Of a stretch of DNA of 64,000 nucleotides, positions 24,081-37,500 are shown one piece after another. Where the stretch lies: positions 36,208,283 through 36,272,282 of the forward strand of contig JBAIZL010000007.1 in NCBI GenBank assembly GCA_036971475.1, in the 5' to 3' direction. The position numbers and the translations under genes were made by a program. The notes under the pieces are model-generated. The model was not told where the DNA came from. It saw nothing but the letters and a program-made list of their open reading frames with translations, and did no database searches. Position 1 is the first letter of the stretch; each line of letters opens with the position of its first letter. Origin of the DNA: Prosapia bicincta (lineage: Eukaryota > Arthropoda > Insecta > Hemiptera > Cercopidae).

Positions 24081-24954
24081 ACACGCGTTTTTTTCATTGT
24101 AAGTTGACCAATATTAACATCTTCTATTCGTTTATTAAGTTTTCAATGTTTACTCAGCATGTCAATTATTTTAATCACCTTTATCTTGATTTTTTATATG
24201 GGACAATTTATTGTGTAAAATTATTTACGGGGTTTTTTGTTGTCCAAAACCTTTATGATGTTTCCTGATCTATTAATTTCAGTGAAGTGTCTTATAAGAT
24301 TTTGTGATACTGTATTATGTCTATTTTATACCTAGACCTAGGTAGATATAGACCTGTTCTGAGCACGTCTACTACAGGTAAGCGAGTTTGCTTATACTAT
24401 GCCATCATTTTTCCAGGAGATTATGTTGTCCTATTTATACCCTACTTAATTTCATCTACCTTCCCTTTGCCTTATCTTACAAAAATATATCTCTTTATAA
24501 TCCCTATAGTAGTTATGCTGCATCCCGTATTCGATATCCCCTATGTTTTATCGTGACACCAATACGTGATAATGCCTTCACTATATGCCGACTAGAGGTT
24601 TTGTAGAAGCGGAGGAGGGAGAAAGGTTTTAAACCCCCTCCGGGCAGAAGAATGAGAATACAAATCACGAGCGATCTGGGCGGTCATATAGGCAAAATTC
24701 CTAAACCTCTTAAAATATCTTTAAGCACGTTTTACCTTGCTTTTACAATTCTCAAAATGTAGATAAATCTTCGCTCTCTTCCAAATCAGAGGCTGTAAGA
24801 AGTCTCCATGCTCACGTGGGACACGCAATTGCAATGCATGAATTGACAAATCTTTTTCCCCCGATGGCGTTGAAATTCAATACAAACATTGGAGGACTAT
24901 TTTATCCCCTATGTCCGAACGAAACGAAAACTTAAAGCGAGTTATTCAAGTCTA
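24081..24954. other. Unique non-coding stretch
   Basis: No gene was recognised. Two overlapping forward frames (24317-24556 and 24388-24606) are hydrophobic because the DNA is T-rich, and they show no known motif. Confidence 0.45.
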
Positions 24955-25452
24955 GACATAAGGAAATTGTTAACAAGGACCGCTTCTTTGTTCTTACTAA
25001 GATAGACATAAGGTAATTGTTAACAAGGACCGCTTCTTTGTTCTTGCTAAGATAGACATAAGGTAATTGTTAACAAGGACCGCTTCTTTGTTCTTACTAA
25101 GATAGACATAAGGTAATTGTTAACAAGGACCGCTTCTTTGTTCTTACTAAGATAGACATAAGGTAATTGTTAACAAGGACCGCTTCTTTATTCTTACTAA
25201 GATAGACATAAGGTAATTGTTAACAAGGACCGCTTCTTTGTTCTTACTAAGATAGACATAAGGTAATTGTTAACAAGGACCGCTTCTTTGTTCTTGCTAA
25301 GATAGACATAAGGTAATTGTTAACAAGAACCGCTTCTTTGTTCTTGCTAAGATAGACATAAGGTAATTGTTAACAAGAACCACTTCTTTGTTCTTGCTAA
25401 GATAGACATAAGGTAATTGTTAACAAGGACCGCTTCTTTGTTCTTACTAAGA
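24955..25452. repeat. 50-bp tandem array, 10 units
   Basis: GACATAAGG occurs every 50 bp at 24955, 25005, 25055 and so on to 25405. The body includes AATTGTTAACAAGGACCGCT and TTTGTTCTTACTAAGATA. Units are nearly identical. The final unit ends in GTTCTTACTAAGAAC, which is self-complementary (stem GTTCTT/AAGAAC). There are no unique spacers, so this is not a CRISPR array. Confidence 0.96.
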
Positions 25453-28400
25453 ACAATTTCACAATGTTTCACATGCGATGCTTTTGTTTGACAAAGATTA
25501 TCTTGTTGTCGTGCAGGGAGATATTCTTGTTTGCCGTAGGTAAATGCTTAGTCTGAAGTACAGCTTTGGTGTAACCTAGAAACAGTCTGTACTGCTGGGT
25601 AGATCGAATAAGGCTCTGTTTGCCGTAGGTAAATGCTCAGTCTGAAGTACAGCTTTGGTGTAACCTAGAAACAGTCTGTACTGCTGGGTAGATCGAATAA
25701 GGCTCTGTTTGCCGTAGGTAAATGCTCAGTCTGAAGTACAGCTTTGGTGTAACCTAGAAACAGTCTGAACTGCGGGGTAGATCGAATAAGGCTCTGTTTG
25801 CTGTAGGTAAATGCTTAGTCTGAAGTATAGCTTTGGTGTAACCTAGAAACAGTCTGTACTGCTGGGTAGATCGAATAAGGCTCTGTTTGCCGTAGGTAAA
25901 TGCTTAGTCTGAAGTACAGCTTTGGTGTAACCTAGAAACAGTCTGTACTGCTGGGTAGATCGAATAAGGCTCTGTTTGCCGTAGGTAAATGCTCAGTCTG
26001 AAGTACAGCTTTGGTGTAACCTAGAAACAGTCTGAACTGCGGGGTAGATCGAATAAGGCTCTGTTTGCTGTAGGTAAATGCTTAGTCTGAAGTACAGCTT
26101 TGGTGTAACCTAGAAACAGTCTGTACTGCTGGGTAGATCGAATAAGGCTCTGTTTGCCGTAGGTAAATGCTTAGTCTGAAGTACAGCTTTGGTGTAACCT
26201 AGAAACAGTCTGTACTGCGGGGTAGATCGAATAAGGCTCTGTTTGCTGTAGGTAAATGCTCAGTCTGAAGTACAGCTTTGGTGTAACCTAGAAACAGTCT
26301 GAACTGCGGGGTAGATCGAATAAGGCTCTGTTTGCTGTAGGTAAATGCTCAGTCTGAAATACAGCTTTGGTGTAACCTAGAAACAGTCTGAACTGCGGGG
26401 TAGATCGAATAAGGCTCTGTTTGCTGTAGGTAAATGCTCAGTCTGAAGTACAGCTTTGGTGTAACCTAGAAACAGTCTGAACTGCGGGGTAGATCGAATA
26501 AGGCTCTGTTTGCTGTAGGTAGATGCTCAGTCTGAAGTACAGCTTTGGTGTAACCTAGAAACAGTCTGAACTGCGGGGTAGATCGAATAAGGCTCTGTTT
26601 GCTGTAGGTAAATGCTTAGTCTGAAGTACAGCTTTGGTGTAACCTAGAAACAGTCTGTACTGCTGGGTAGATCGAATAAGGCTCTGTTTGCCGTAGGTAA
26701 ATGCTTAGTCTGAAGTACAGCTTTGGTGTAACCTAGAAACAGTCTGTACTGCTGGGTAGATCGAATAAGGCTCTGTATGCCGTAGGTAAATGCTTAGTCT
26801 GAAGTACAGCTTTGGTGTAACCTAGAAACAGTCTGTACTGCTGGGTAGATCGAATAAGGCTCTGTTTGCCGTAGGTAAATGCTCAGTCTGAAGTACAGCT
26901 TTGGTGTAACCTAGAAACAGTCTGAACTGCGGGGTAGATCGAATAAGGCTCTGTTTGCTGTAGGTAAATGCTCAGTCTGAAGTACAGCTTTGGTGTAACC
27001 TAGAAACAGTCTGAACTGCGGGGTAGATCGAATAAGGCTCTGTTTGCTGTAGGTAGATGCTCAGTCTGAAGTACAGCTTTGGTGTAACCTAGAAACAGTC
27101 TGAACTGCGGGGTAGATCGAATAAGGCTCTGTTTGCTGTAGGTAAATGCTCAGTCTGAAGTACAGCTTTGGTGTAACCTAGAAACAGTCTGAACTGCGGG
27201 GTAGATCGAATAAGGCTCTGTTTGCTGTAGGTAAATGCTCAGTCTGAAATACAGCTTTGGTGTAACCTAGAAACAGTCTGAACTGCGGGGTAGATCGAAT
27301 AAGGCTCTGTTTGCTGTAGGTAAATGCTCAGTCTGAAGTACAGCTTTGGTGTAACCTAGAAACAGTCTGAACTGCGGGGTAGATCGAATAAGGCTCTGTT
27401 TGCTGTAGGTAGATGCTCAGTCTGAAGTACAGCTTTGGTGTAACCTAGAAACAGTCTGAACTGCGGGGTAGATCGAATAAGGCTCTGTTTGCTGTAGGTA
27501 AATGCTCAGTCTGAAGTACAGCTTTGGTGTAACCTAGAAACAGTCTGAACTGCGGGGTAGATCGAATAAGGCTCTGTTTGCTGTAGGTAAATGCTCAGTC
27601 TGAAATACAGCTTTGGTGTAACCTAGAAACAGTCTGTACTGCTGGGTAGATCGAATAAGGCTCTGTTTGCTGTAGGTAGATGCTCAGTCTGAAGTACAGC
27701 TTTGGTGTAACCTAGAAACAGTCTGAACTGCGGGGTAGATCGAATAAGGCTCTGTTTGCTGTAGGTAAATGCTCAGTCTGAAGTACAGCTTTGGTGTAAC
27801 CTAGAAACAGTCTGAACTGCGGGGTAGATCGAATAAGGCTCTGTTTGCTGTAGGTAAATGCTCAGTCTGAAGTACAGCTTTGGTGTAACCTAGAAACAGT
27901 CTGAACTGCGGGGTAGATCGAATAAGGCTCTGTTTGCTGTAGGTAAATGCTCAGTCTGAAGTACAGCTTTGGTGTAACCTAGAAACAGTCTGAACTGCTG
28001 GGTAGATCGAATAAGGCTCTGTTTGCTGTAGGTAAATGCTCAGTCTGAAGTACAGCTTTGGTGTAACCTAGAAACAGTCTGAACTGCGGGGTAGATCGAA
28101 TAAGGCTCTGTTTGCTGTAGGTAAATGCTCAGTCTGAAATACAGCTTTGGTGTAACCTAGAAACAGTCTGAACTGCGGGGTAGATCGAATAAGGCTCTGT
28201 TTGCTGTAGGTAAATGCTCAGTCTGAAGTACAGCTTTGGTGTAACCTAGAAACAGTCTAAACTGCTGGGTAGATCGAATAAGGCTCTGTTTGCTGTAGGT
28301 AAATGCTCAGTCTGAAGTACAGCTTTGGTGTAACCTAGAAACAGTCTGTACTGCTGGGTAGATCGAATAAGGCTCTGTTTGCCGTAGGTAAATGCTCAGT

Positions 28401-30047
28401 CTGAAGTACAGCTTTGGTGTAACCTAGAAACAGTCTGAACTGCGGGGTAGATCGAATAAGGCTCTGTTTGCTGTAGGTAAATGCTCAGTCTGAAGTACAG
28501 TTTTGGTGTAACCTAGAAACAGTCTGAACTGCGGGGTAGATCGAATAAGGCTCTGTTTGCTGTAGGTAAATGCTCAGTCTGAAGTACAGCTTTGGTGTAA
28601 CCTAGAAACAGTCGGAACTTCTGGGTAGATCGAATAAGGCTCTGTTTGCTGTAGGTAAATGCTCAGTCTGAAGTACAGCTTTGGTGTAACCTAGAAACAG
28701 TCTGAACTGCGGGGTAGATCGAATAAGGCTCTGTTTGCTGTAGGTAAATGCTCAGTCTGAAGTACAGTTTTGGTGTAACCTAGAAACAGTCTGAACTGCG
28801 GGGTAGATCGAATAAGGCTCTGTTTGCTGTAGGTAAATGCTCAGTCTGAAGTACAGCTTTGGTGTAACCTAGAAACAGTCGGAACTTCTGGGTAGATCGA
28901 ATAAGGCTCTGTTTGCTGTAGGTAAATGCTCAGTCTGAAGTACAGCTTTGGTGTAACCTAGAAACAGTCTGAACTGCGGGGTAGATCGAATAAGGCTCTG
29001 TTTGCTGTAGGTAAATGCTCAGTCTGAAGTACAGCTTTGGTGTAACCTAGAAACAGTCGGAACTTCTGGGTAGATCGAATAAGGCTCTGTTTGCTGTAGG
29101 TAGATGCTCAGTCTGAAGTACAGCTTTGGTGTAACCTAGAAACAGTCTGAACTGCGGGGTAGATCGAATAAGGCTCTGTTTGCTGTAGGTAAATGCTCAG
29201 TCTGAAGTACAGCTTTGGTGTAACCTAGAAACAGTCTGAACTGCGGGGTAGATCGAATAAGGCTCTGTTTGCTGTAGGTAAATGCTCAGTCTGAAGTACA
29301 GCTTTGGTGTAACCTAGAAATAGTCTGAACTGCGGGGTAGATCGAATAAGGCTCTGTTTGCCGTAGGTAAATGCTCAGTCTGAAGTACAGTTTTGGTGTA
29401 ACCTAGAAACAGTCTGAACTGCTGGGTAGATCGAATAAGGCTCTGTTTGCTGTAGGTAAATGCTCAGTCTGAAGTACAGCTTTGGTGTAACCTAGAAACA
29501 GTCTGTACTGCTGGGTAGATCGAATAAGGCTCTGTTTGCTGTAGGTAAATGCTCAGTCTGAAGTACAGTTTTGGTGTAACCTAGAAACAGTCTGAACTGC
29601 TGGGTAGATCGAATAAGGCTCTGTTTGCTGTAGGTAAATGCTCAGTCTGAAGTACAGCTTTGGTGTAACCTAGAAACAGTCTTAACTGCTGGGTAGATCG
29701 AATAAGGCTCTGTTTGCTGTAGGTAAACGCTTAGTCTGAAGTACAGCTTTGGTGTAACATAGAAACAGTCTGTACTGCTGGGTAGATCGAATAAGGCTCT
29801 GTTTGCTGTAGGTAAATGCTCAGTCTGAAGTACAGCTTTGGTGTAACCTAGAAACAGTCTGAACTGCGGGGTAGATCGAATAAGGCTCTGTTTGCTGTAG
29901 GTAAATGCTCAGTCTGAAGTACAGCTTTGGTGTAACCTAGAAACAGTCTGTACTGCTGGGTAGATCGAATAAGGCTCTGTTTGCTGTAGGTAAATGCTCA
30001 GTCTGAAGTACAGCTTTGGTGTAACCTAGAAACAGTCTGAACTGCGG

Positions 30048-33000
30048 GGTAGATCGAATAAGGCTCTGTTTGCTGTAGGTAAATGCTCAGTCTGAAGTAC
30101 AGCTTTGGTGTAACCTAGAAACAGTCTGAACTGCGGGGTAGATCGAATAAGGCTCTGTTTGCTGTAGGTAAATGCTCAGTCTGAAGTACAGCTTTGGTGT
30201 AACCTAGAAACAGTCTGAACTGCTGGGTAGATCGAATAAGGCTTTGTTTGCTGTAGGTAAATGCTCAGTCTGAAGTACAGCTTTGGTGTAACCTAGAAAC
30301 AGTCGGAACTGCTGGGTAGATCGAATAAGGCTCTGTTTGCTGTAGGTAAATGCTCAGTCTGAAGTACAGCTTTGGTGTAACCTAGAAACAGTCTGAACTG
30401 CTGGGTAGATCGAATAAGGCTCTGTTTGCTGTAGGTAAATGCTCAGTCTGAAGTATAGCTTTGGTGTAACCTAGAAACAGTCGGAACAGCTGGGTAGATC
30501 GAATAAGGCTCTGTTTGCTGTAGGTAGATGCTCAGTCTGAAGTACAGCTTTGGTGTAACCTAGAAACAGTCTGTAATGCTGGGTAGATCGAATAAGGCTC
30601 TGTTTGCTGTAGGTAAATGCTCAGTCTGAAGTACAGCTTTGGTGTAACCTAGAAACAGTCTTAACTGCTGGGTAGATCGAATAAGGCTCTGTTTGCTGTA
30701 GGTAAATGCTCAGTCTGAAGTACAGCTTTGGTGTAACCTAGAAACAGTCTGAACTGCTGGGTAGATCGAATAAGGCTCTGTTTGCTGTAGGTAAATGCTC
30801 AGTCTGAAGTACAGCTTTGGTGTAACCTAGAAACAGTCTGTACTGCTGGGTAGATCGAATAAGGCTCTGTTTGCTGTAGGTAAATGCTCAGTCTGAAGTA
30901 CAGCTTTGGTGTAACCTAGAAACAGTCTGAACTGCGTGGTAGATCGAATAAGGCTCTGTTTGCTGTAGGTAAATGCTCAGTCTGAAGTACAGCTTTGGTG
31001 TAACCTAGAAACAGTCGGAACTGCTGGGTAGATCGAATAAGGCTCTGTTTGCTGTAGGTAAATGCTCAGTCTGAAGTACAGCTTTGGTGTAACCTAGAAA
31101 CAGTCGGAACTGCTGGGTAGATCGAATAAGGCTCTGTTTGCTGTAGGTAAATGCTCAGTCTGAAGTACAGCTTTGGTGTAACCTAGAAACAGTCGGAACT
31201 GCTGGGTAGATCGAATAAGGCTCTGTTTGCTGTAGGTAAATGCTCAGTCTGAAGTACAGCTTTGGTGTAACCTAGAAACAGTCGGAACTGCTGGGTAGAT
31301 CGAATAAGGCTCTGTTTGAACACGTATTAACCGGTATTTTCCTGACTGCGTGCCTAAGTACAGGAAGCACACAGTTCTATTGCCTTGACATTTAGTGCAC
31401 ATATCTGTGGACACTGAGATACAGTCGGAACTGCGGGGTAGATCGTATAAGGCTCTGTTTGCTGTAGGTAAATGCTCAGTCTGAAGTACAGCTTTGGTGT
31501 AACCTAGAAACAGTCGGAACTGCTGGGTAGATCGAATAAGGCTCTGTTTGAACACGTATTAACCGGTATTTTCCTGACTGCGTACCTAAGTACAGGAAGC
31601 ACACAGTTCTATTGCCTTGACATTTAGTGCACATATCTGTGGACACTGAGATACAGTCGGAACTGCTGGGTAGATCGAATAAGGCTCTGTTTGAACACGT
31701 ATTATCCGGTATTTTCCTGACTGCGTGCCTAAGTACAGGAAGCACACAGTTCTATTGCCTTGACATTTAGTGCACATATCTGTGGACACTGAAATACAGT
31801 CGGAACTGCTGGGTAGATCGAATAAGACTCTGTTTGAACACGTATTAACCGGTATTTTCCTGACTGCGTGCCTAAGTACAGGAAGCACACAGTTCTATTG
31901 CCTTGACATTTAGTGCACATATCTGTGGACACTGAGATACAGTCGGAACTGCTGGGTAGATCGAATAAGACTCTGTTTGAACACGTATTAACCGGTATTT
32001 TCCTGACTGCGTGCCTAAGTACAGGAAGCACACAGTTCTATTGCCTTGACATTTAGTGCACATATCTGTGGACACTGAGATACAGTCGGAACTGCTGGGT
32101 AGATCGAATAAGGCTCTGTTTGAACACGTATTAACCGGTATTTTCCTGACTGCGTGCCTAAGTACAGGAAGCACACAGTTCTATTGCCTTGACATTTAGT
32201 GCACATATCTGTGGACACTGAGAAACAGTCGGAGCTGCTGGGTAGATCGAATAAGACTCTGTTTGAACACGTATTAACCGGTATTTTCCTGACTGCGTGC
32301 CTAAGTACAGGAAGCACACAGTTCTATTGCCTTGACATTTAGTGCACATATCTGTGGACACTGAAATACAGTCGGAACTGCTGGGTAGATCGAATAAGGC
32401 TCTGTTTGAACACGTATTAACCGGTATTTTCCTGACTGCGTGCCTAAGTACAGGAAGCACACAGTTCTATTGCCTTGACATTTAGTGCACATATCTGTGG
32501 ACACTGAGAAACAGTCTGAACTGCGGGGTAGATCGAATAAGGCTCTGTTTTGCTGTAGGTAGATGCTCAGTCTGAAGTACAGCTTTGGTGTAACCTAGAA
32601 ACAGTCTGAACTGCTGGGTAGATCGAATAAGGCTCTGTTTGTTGTAGGTAAATGCTCAGTCTGAAGTACAGCTTTGGTGTAACATAGAAACAGTCTGAAC
32701 TGCTGGGTAGATCGAATAAGGCTCTGTTTGAACACGTATTAACCGGTATTTTCCTGACTGCGTGCCTAAGTACAGGAAGCACACAGTTCTATTGCCTTGA
32801 CATTTAGTGCACATATCTGTGGACACTGAGATACAGTCGGAACTGCTGGGTAGATCGAATAAGGCTCTGTTTGAACACGTATTAACCGGTATTTTCCTGA
32901 CTGCGTGCCTAAGTACAGGAAGCACACAGTTCTATTGCCTTGACATTTAGTGCACATATCTGTGGACACTGAGATACAGTCGGAACTGCGGGGTAGATCG

Positions 33001-34596
33001 AATAAGGCTCTGTTTGCTGTAGGTAGATGCTCAGTCTGAAGTATAGCTTTGGTGTAACCTAGAAACAGTCTGAACTGCTGGGTAGATCGAATAAGGCTCT
33101 GTTTGCTGTAGGTAAATGCTCAGTCTGAAGTACAGCTTTGGTGTAACCTAGAAACAGTCTGAACTGCTGGGTAGATCGAATAAGGCTCTGTTTGCTGTAG
33201 GTAAATGCTCAGTCTGAAGTACAGCTTTGGTGTAACATAGAAACAGTCTGAACTGCTGGGTAGATCGAATAAGGCTCTGTTTGCTGTAGGTAAATGCTCA
33301 GTCTGAAGTACAGCTTTGGTGTAACATAGAAACAGTCTGAACTGCTGGGTAGATCGAATAAGGCTCTGTTTGCTGTAGGTAAATGCTCAGTCTGAAGTAC
33401 AGCTTTGGTGTAACCTAGAAACAGTCGGAACTGCTGGGTGGATCGAATAAGGCTCTGTTTGAACACGTATTAACCGGTATTTTCCTGACTGCGTGCCTAA
33501 GTACAGGAAGCACGCAGTTCTATTGCCTTGACATTTAGTGCACATATCTGTGGACACTGAGATACAGTCGGAACTGCGGGGTAGATCGAATAAGGCTCTG
33601 TTTGAACACGTATTAACCGGTATTTTGATGACTGTGTGCCTAAGTACAGGAAGCACACAGTTCTATTGCCTTGACATTTAGTGCACATATCTGTGGACAC
33701 TGAGATACAGTCGGAACTGCGGGGTAGATCGAATAAGACTCTGTTTGAACACGTATTAACCGGTATTTTCCTGACTGCGTGCCTAAGTACAGGAAGCACA
33801 CAGTTCTATTGCCTTGACATTTAGTGCACATATCTGTGGACACTGAGATACAGTCTGAACTGCTGGGTAGATCGAATAAGGCTCTGTTTGCTGTAGGTAA
33901 ATGCTCAGTCTGAAGTACAGCTTTGGTGTAACCTAGAAACAGTCGGAACTGCTGGGTAGATCGAATAAGGCTCTGTTTGAACACGTATTAACCGGTATTT
34001 TCCTGACTGCGTGCCTAAGTACAGGAAGCACACAGTTCTATTGCCTTGACATTTAGTGCACATATCTGTGGACACTGAGATACAGTCGGAACTGCGGGGT
34101 AGATCGAATAAGACTCTGTTTGAACACGTATTAACCGGTATTTTCCTGACTGCGTGCCTAAGTACAGGAAGCACACAGTTCTATTGCCTTGACATTTAGT
34201 GCACATATCTGTGGACACTGAGATACAGTCTGAACTGCTGGGTAGATCGAATAAGGCTCTGTTTGCTGTAGGTAAATGCTCAGTCTGAAGTACAGCTTTG
34301 GTGTAACCTAGAAACAGTCTGTACTGCTGGGTAGATCGAATAAGGCTCTGTTTGCTGTAGGTAAATGCTCAGTCTGAAGTACAGCTTTGGTGTAACCTAG
34401 AAACAGTCTGTACTGCTGGGTAGATCGAATAAGGCTCTGTTTGCTGTAGGTAAATGCTCAGTCTGAAGTACAGCTTTGGTGTAACCTAGAAACAGTCTGT
34501 ACTGCTGGGTAGATCGAATAAGGCTCTGTTTGCTGTAGGTAAATGCTCAGTCTGAAGTACAGCTTTGGTGTAACCTAGAAACAGTCTGTACTGCTG
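30048..34596. repeat. Segmental duplication inside the satellite, copy 1 (about 4.55 kb)
   Basis: Rare variants recur at an offset of 4,549 bp (4,548 after the extra T near 32548): GGCTTTGTTTG at 30240 and 34789, a unit with ATTATCC in place of ATTAACC, and the TGGATCG variant near 33439 and 37987. Matching breaks down between 30032 and 30120 on the left. The exact edge cannot be placed because all A units are alike. Confidence 0.85.
31313..34259. repeat. B-unit cluster 1 (15 B + 9 A)
   Basis: The order of units is B, A, seven B, two A, two B, five A, three B, one A, two B. The same order recurs in 35862-38807, so it serves as a fingerprint of block duplication. One extra T near 32548 and a few substitutions (for example around 33628) distinguish the two blocks. 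Confidence 0.93.
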
Positions 34597-37500
34597 GGTA
34601 GATCGAATAAGGCTCTGTTTGCTGTAGGTAAATGCTCAGTCTGAAGTACAGCTTTGGTGTAACCTAGAAACAGTCTGAACTGCGGGGTAGATCGAATAAG
34701 GCTCTGTTTGCTGTAGGTAAATGCTCAGTCTGAAGTACAGCTTTGGTGTAACCTAGAAACAGTCTGAACTGCTGGGTAGATCGAATAAGGCTTTGTTTGC
34801 TGTAGGTAAATGCTCAGTCTGAAGTACAGCTTTGGTGTAACCTAGAAACAGTCGGAACTGCTGGGTAGATCGAATAAGGCTCTGTTTGCTGTAGGTAAAT
34901 GCTCAGTCTGAAGTACAGCTTTGGTGTAACCTAGAAACAGTCTGAACTGCTGGGTAGATCGAATAAGGCTCTGTTTGCTGTAGGTAAATGCTCAGTCTGA
35001 AGTATAGCTTTGGTGTAACCTAGAAACAGTCGGAACTGCTGGGTAGATCGAATAAGGCTCTGTTTGCTGTAGGTAGATGCTCAGTCTGAAGTACAGCTTT
35101 GGTGTAACCTAGAAACAGTCTGTACTGCTGGGTAGATCGAATAAGGCTCTGTTTGCTGTAGGTAAATGCTCAGTCTGAAGTACAGCTTTGGTGTAACCTA
35201 GAAACAGTCTTAACTGCTGGGTAGATCGAATAAGGCTCTGTTTGCTGTAGGTAAATGCTCAGTCTGAAGTACAGCTTTGGTGTAACCTAGAAACAGTCTG
35301 AACTGCTGGGTAGATCGAATAAGGCTCTGTTTGCTGTAGGTAAATGCTCAGTCTGAAGTACAGCTTTGGTGTAACCTAGAAACAGTCTGTACTGCTGGGT
35401 AGATCGAATAAGGCTCTGTTTGCTGTAGGTAAATGCTCAGTCTGAAGTACAGCTTTGGTGTAACCTAGAAACAGTCTGAACTGCGGGGTAGATCGAATAA
35501 GGCTCTGTTTGCTGTAGGTAAATGCTCAGTCTGAAGTACAGCTTTGGTGTAACCTAGAAACAGTCGGAACTGCTGGGTAGATCGAATAAGGCTCTGTTTG
35601 CTGTAGGTAAATGCTCAGTCTGAAGTACAGCTTTGGTGTAACCTAGAAACAGTCGGAACTGCTGGGTAGATCGAATAAGGCTCTGTTTGCTGTAGGTAAA
35701 TGCTCAGTCTGAAGTACAGCTTTGGTGTAACCTAGAAACAGTCGGAACTGCTGGGTAGATCGAATAAGGCTCTGTTTGCTGTAGGTAAATGCTCAGTCTG
35801 AAGTACAGCTTTGGTGTAACCTAGAAACAGTCGGAACTGCTGGGTAGATCGAATAAGGCTCTGTTTGAACACGTATTAACCGGTATTTTCCTGACTGCGT
35901 GCCTAAGTACAGGAAGCACACAGTTCTATTGCCTTGACATTTAGTGCACATATCTGTGGACACTGAGATACAGTCGGAACTGCGGGGTAGATCGTATAAG
36001 GCTCTGTTTGCTGTAGGTAAATGCTCAGTCTGAAGTACAGCTTTGGTGTAACCTAGAAACAGTCGGAACTGCTGGGTAGATCGAATAAGGCTCTGTTTGA
36101 ACACGTATTAACCGGTATTTTCCTGACTGCGTACCTAAGTACAGGAAGCACACAGTTCTATTGCCTTGACATTTAGTGCACATATCTGTGGACACTGAGA
36201 TACAGTCGGAACTGCTGGGTAGATCGAATAAGGCTCTGTTTGAACACGTATTATCCGGTATTTTCCTGACTGCGTGCCTAAGTACAGGAAGCACACAGTT
36301 CTATTGCCTTGACATTTAGTGCACATATCTGTGGACACTGAAATACAGTCGGAACTGCTGGGTAGATCGAATAAGACTCTGTTTGAACACGTATTAACCG
36401 GTATTTTCCTGACTGCGTGCCTAAGTACAGGAAGCACACAGTTCTATTGCCTTGACATTTAGTGCACATATCTGTGGACACTGAGATACAGTCGGAACTG
36501 CTGGGTAGATCGAATAAGACTCTGTTTGAACACGTATTAACCGGTATTTTCCTGACTGCGTGCCTAAGTACAGGAAGCACACAGTTCTATTGCCTTGACA
36601 TTTAGTGCACATATCTGTGGACACTGAGATACAGTCGGAACTGCTGGGTAGATCGAATAAGGCTCTGTTTGAACACGTATTAACCGGTATTTTCCTGACT
36701 GCGTGCCTAAGTACAGGAAGCACACAGTTCTATTGCCTTGACATTTAGTGCACATATCTGTGGACACTGAGAAACAGTCGGAGCTGCTGGGTAGATCGAA
36801 TAAGACTCTGTTTGAACACGTATTAACCGGTATTTTCCTGACTGCGTGCCTAAGTACAGGAAGCACACAGTTCTATTGCCTTGACATTTAGTGCACATAT
36901 CTGTGGACACTGAAATACAGTCGGAACTGCTGGGTAGATCGAATAAGGCTCTGTTTGAACACGTATTAACCGGTATTTTCCTGACTGCGTGCCTAAGTAC
37001 AGGAAGCACACAGTTCTATTGCCTTGACATTTAGTGCACATATCTGTGGACACTGAGAAACAGTCTGAACTGCGGGGTAGATCGAATAAGGCTCTGTTTG
37101 CTGTAGGTAGATGCTCAGTCTGAAGTACAGCTTTGGTGTAACCTAGAAACAGTCTGAACTGCTGGGTAGATCGAATAAGGCTCTGTTTGCTGTAGGTAAA
37201 TGCTCAGTCTGAAGTACAGCTTTGGTGTAACATAGAAACAGTCTGAACTGCTGGGTAGATCGAATAAGGCTCTGTTTGAACACGTATTAACCGGTATTTT
37301 CCTGACTGCGTGCCTAAGTACAGGAAGCACACAGTTCTATTGCCTTGACATTTAGTGCACATATCTGTGGACACTGAGATACAGTCGGAACTGCTGGGTA
37401 GATCGAATAAGGCTCTGTTTGAACACGTATTAACCGGTATTTTCCTGACTGCGTGCCTAAGTACAGGAAGCACACAGTTCTATTGCCTTGACATTTAGTG

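Noticed and set aside
24317..24606. Hydrophobic forward frames as a possible membrane protein
   Set aside because: T-rich DNA gives hydrophobic codons in forward frames. There is no conserved motif and two frames overlap equally well.
24955..25452. CRISPR-like array
   Set aside because: The 50-bp units are contiguous, with no unique spacers, and the DNA is eukaryotic. It is a plain tandem repeat.
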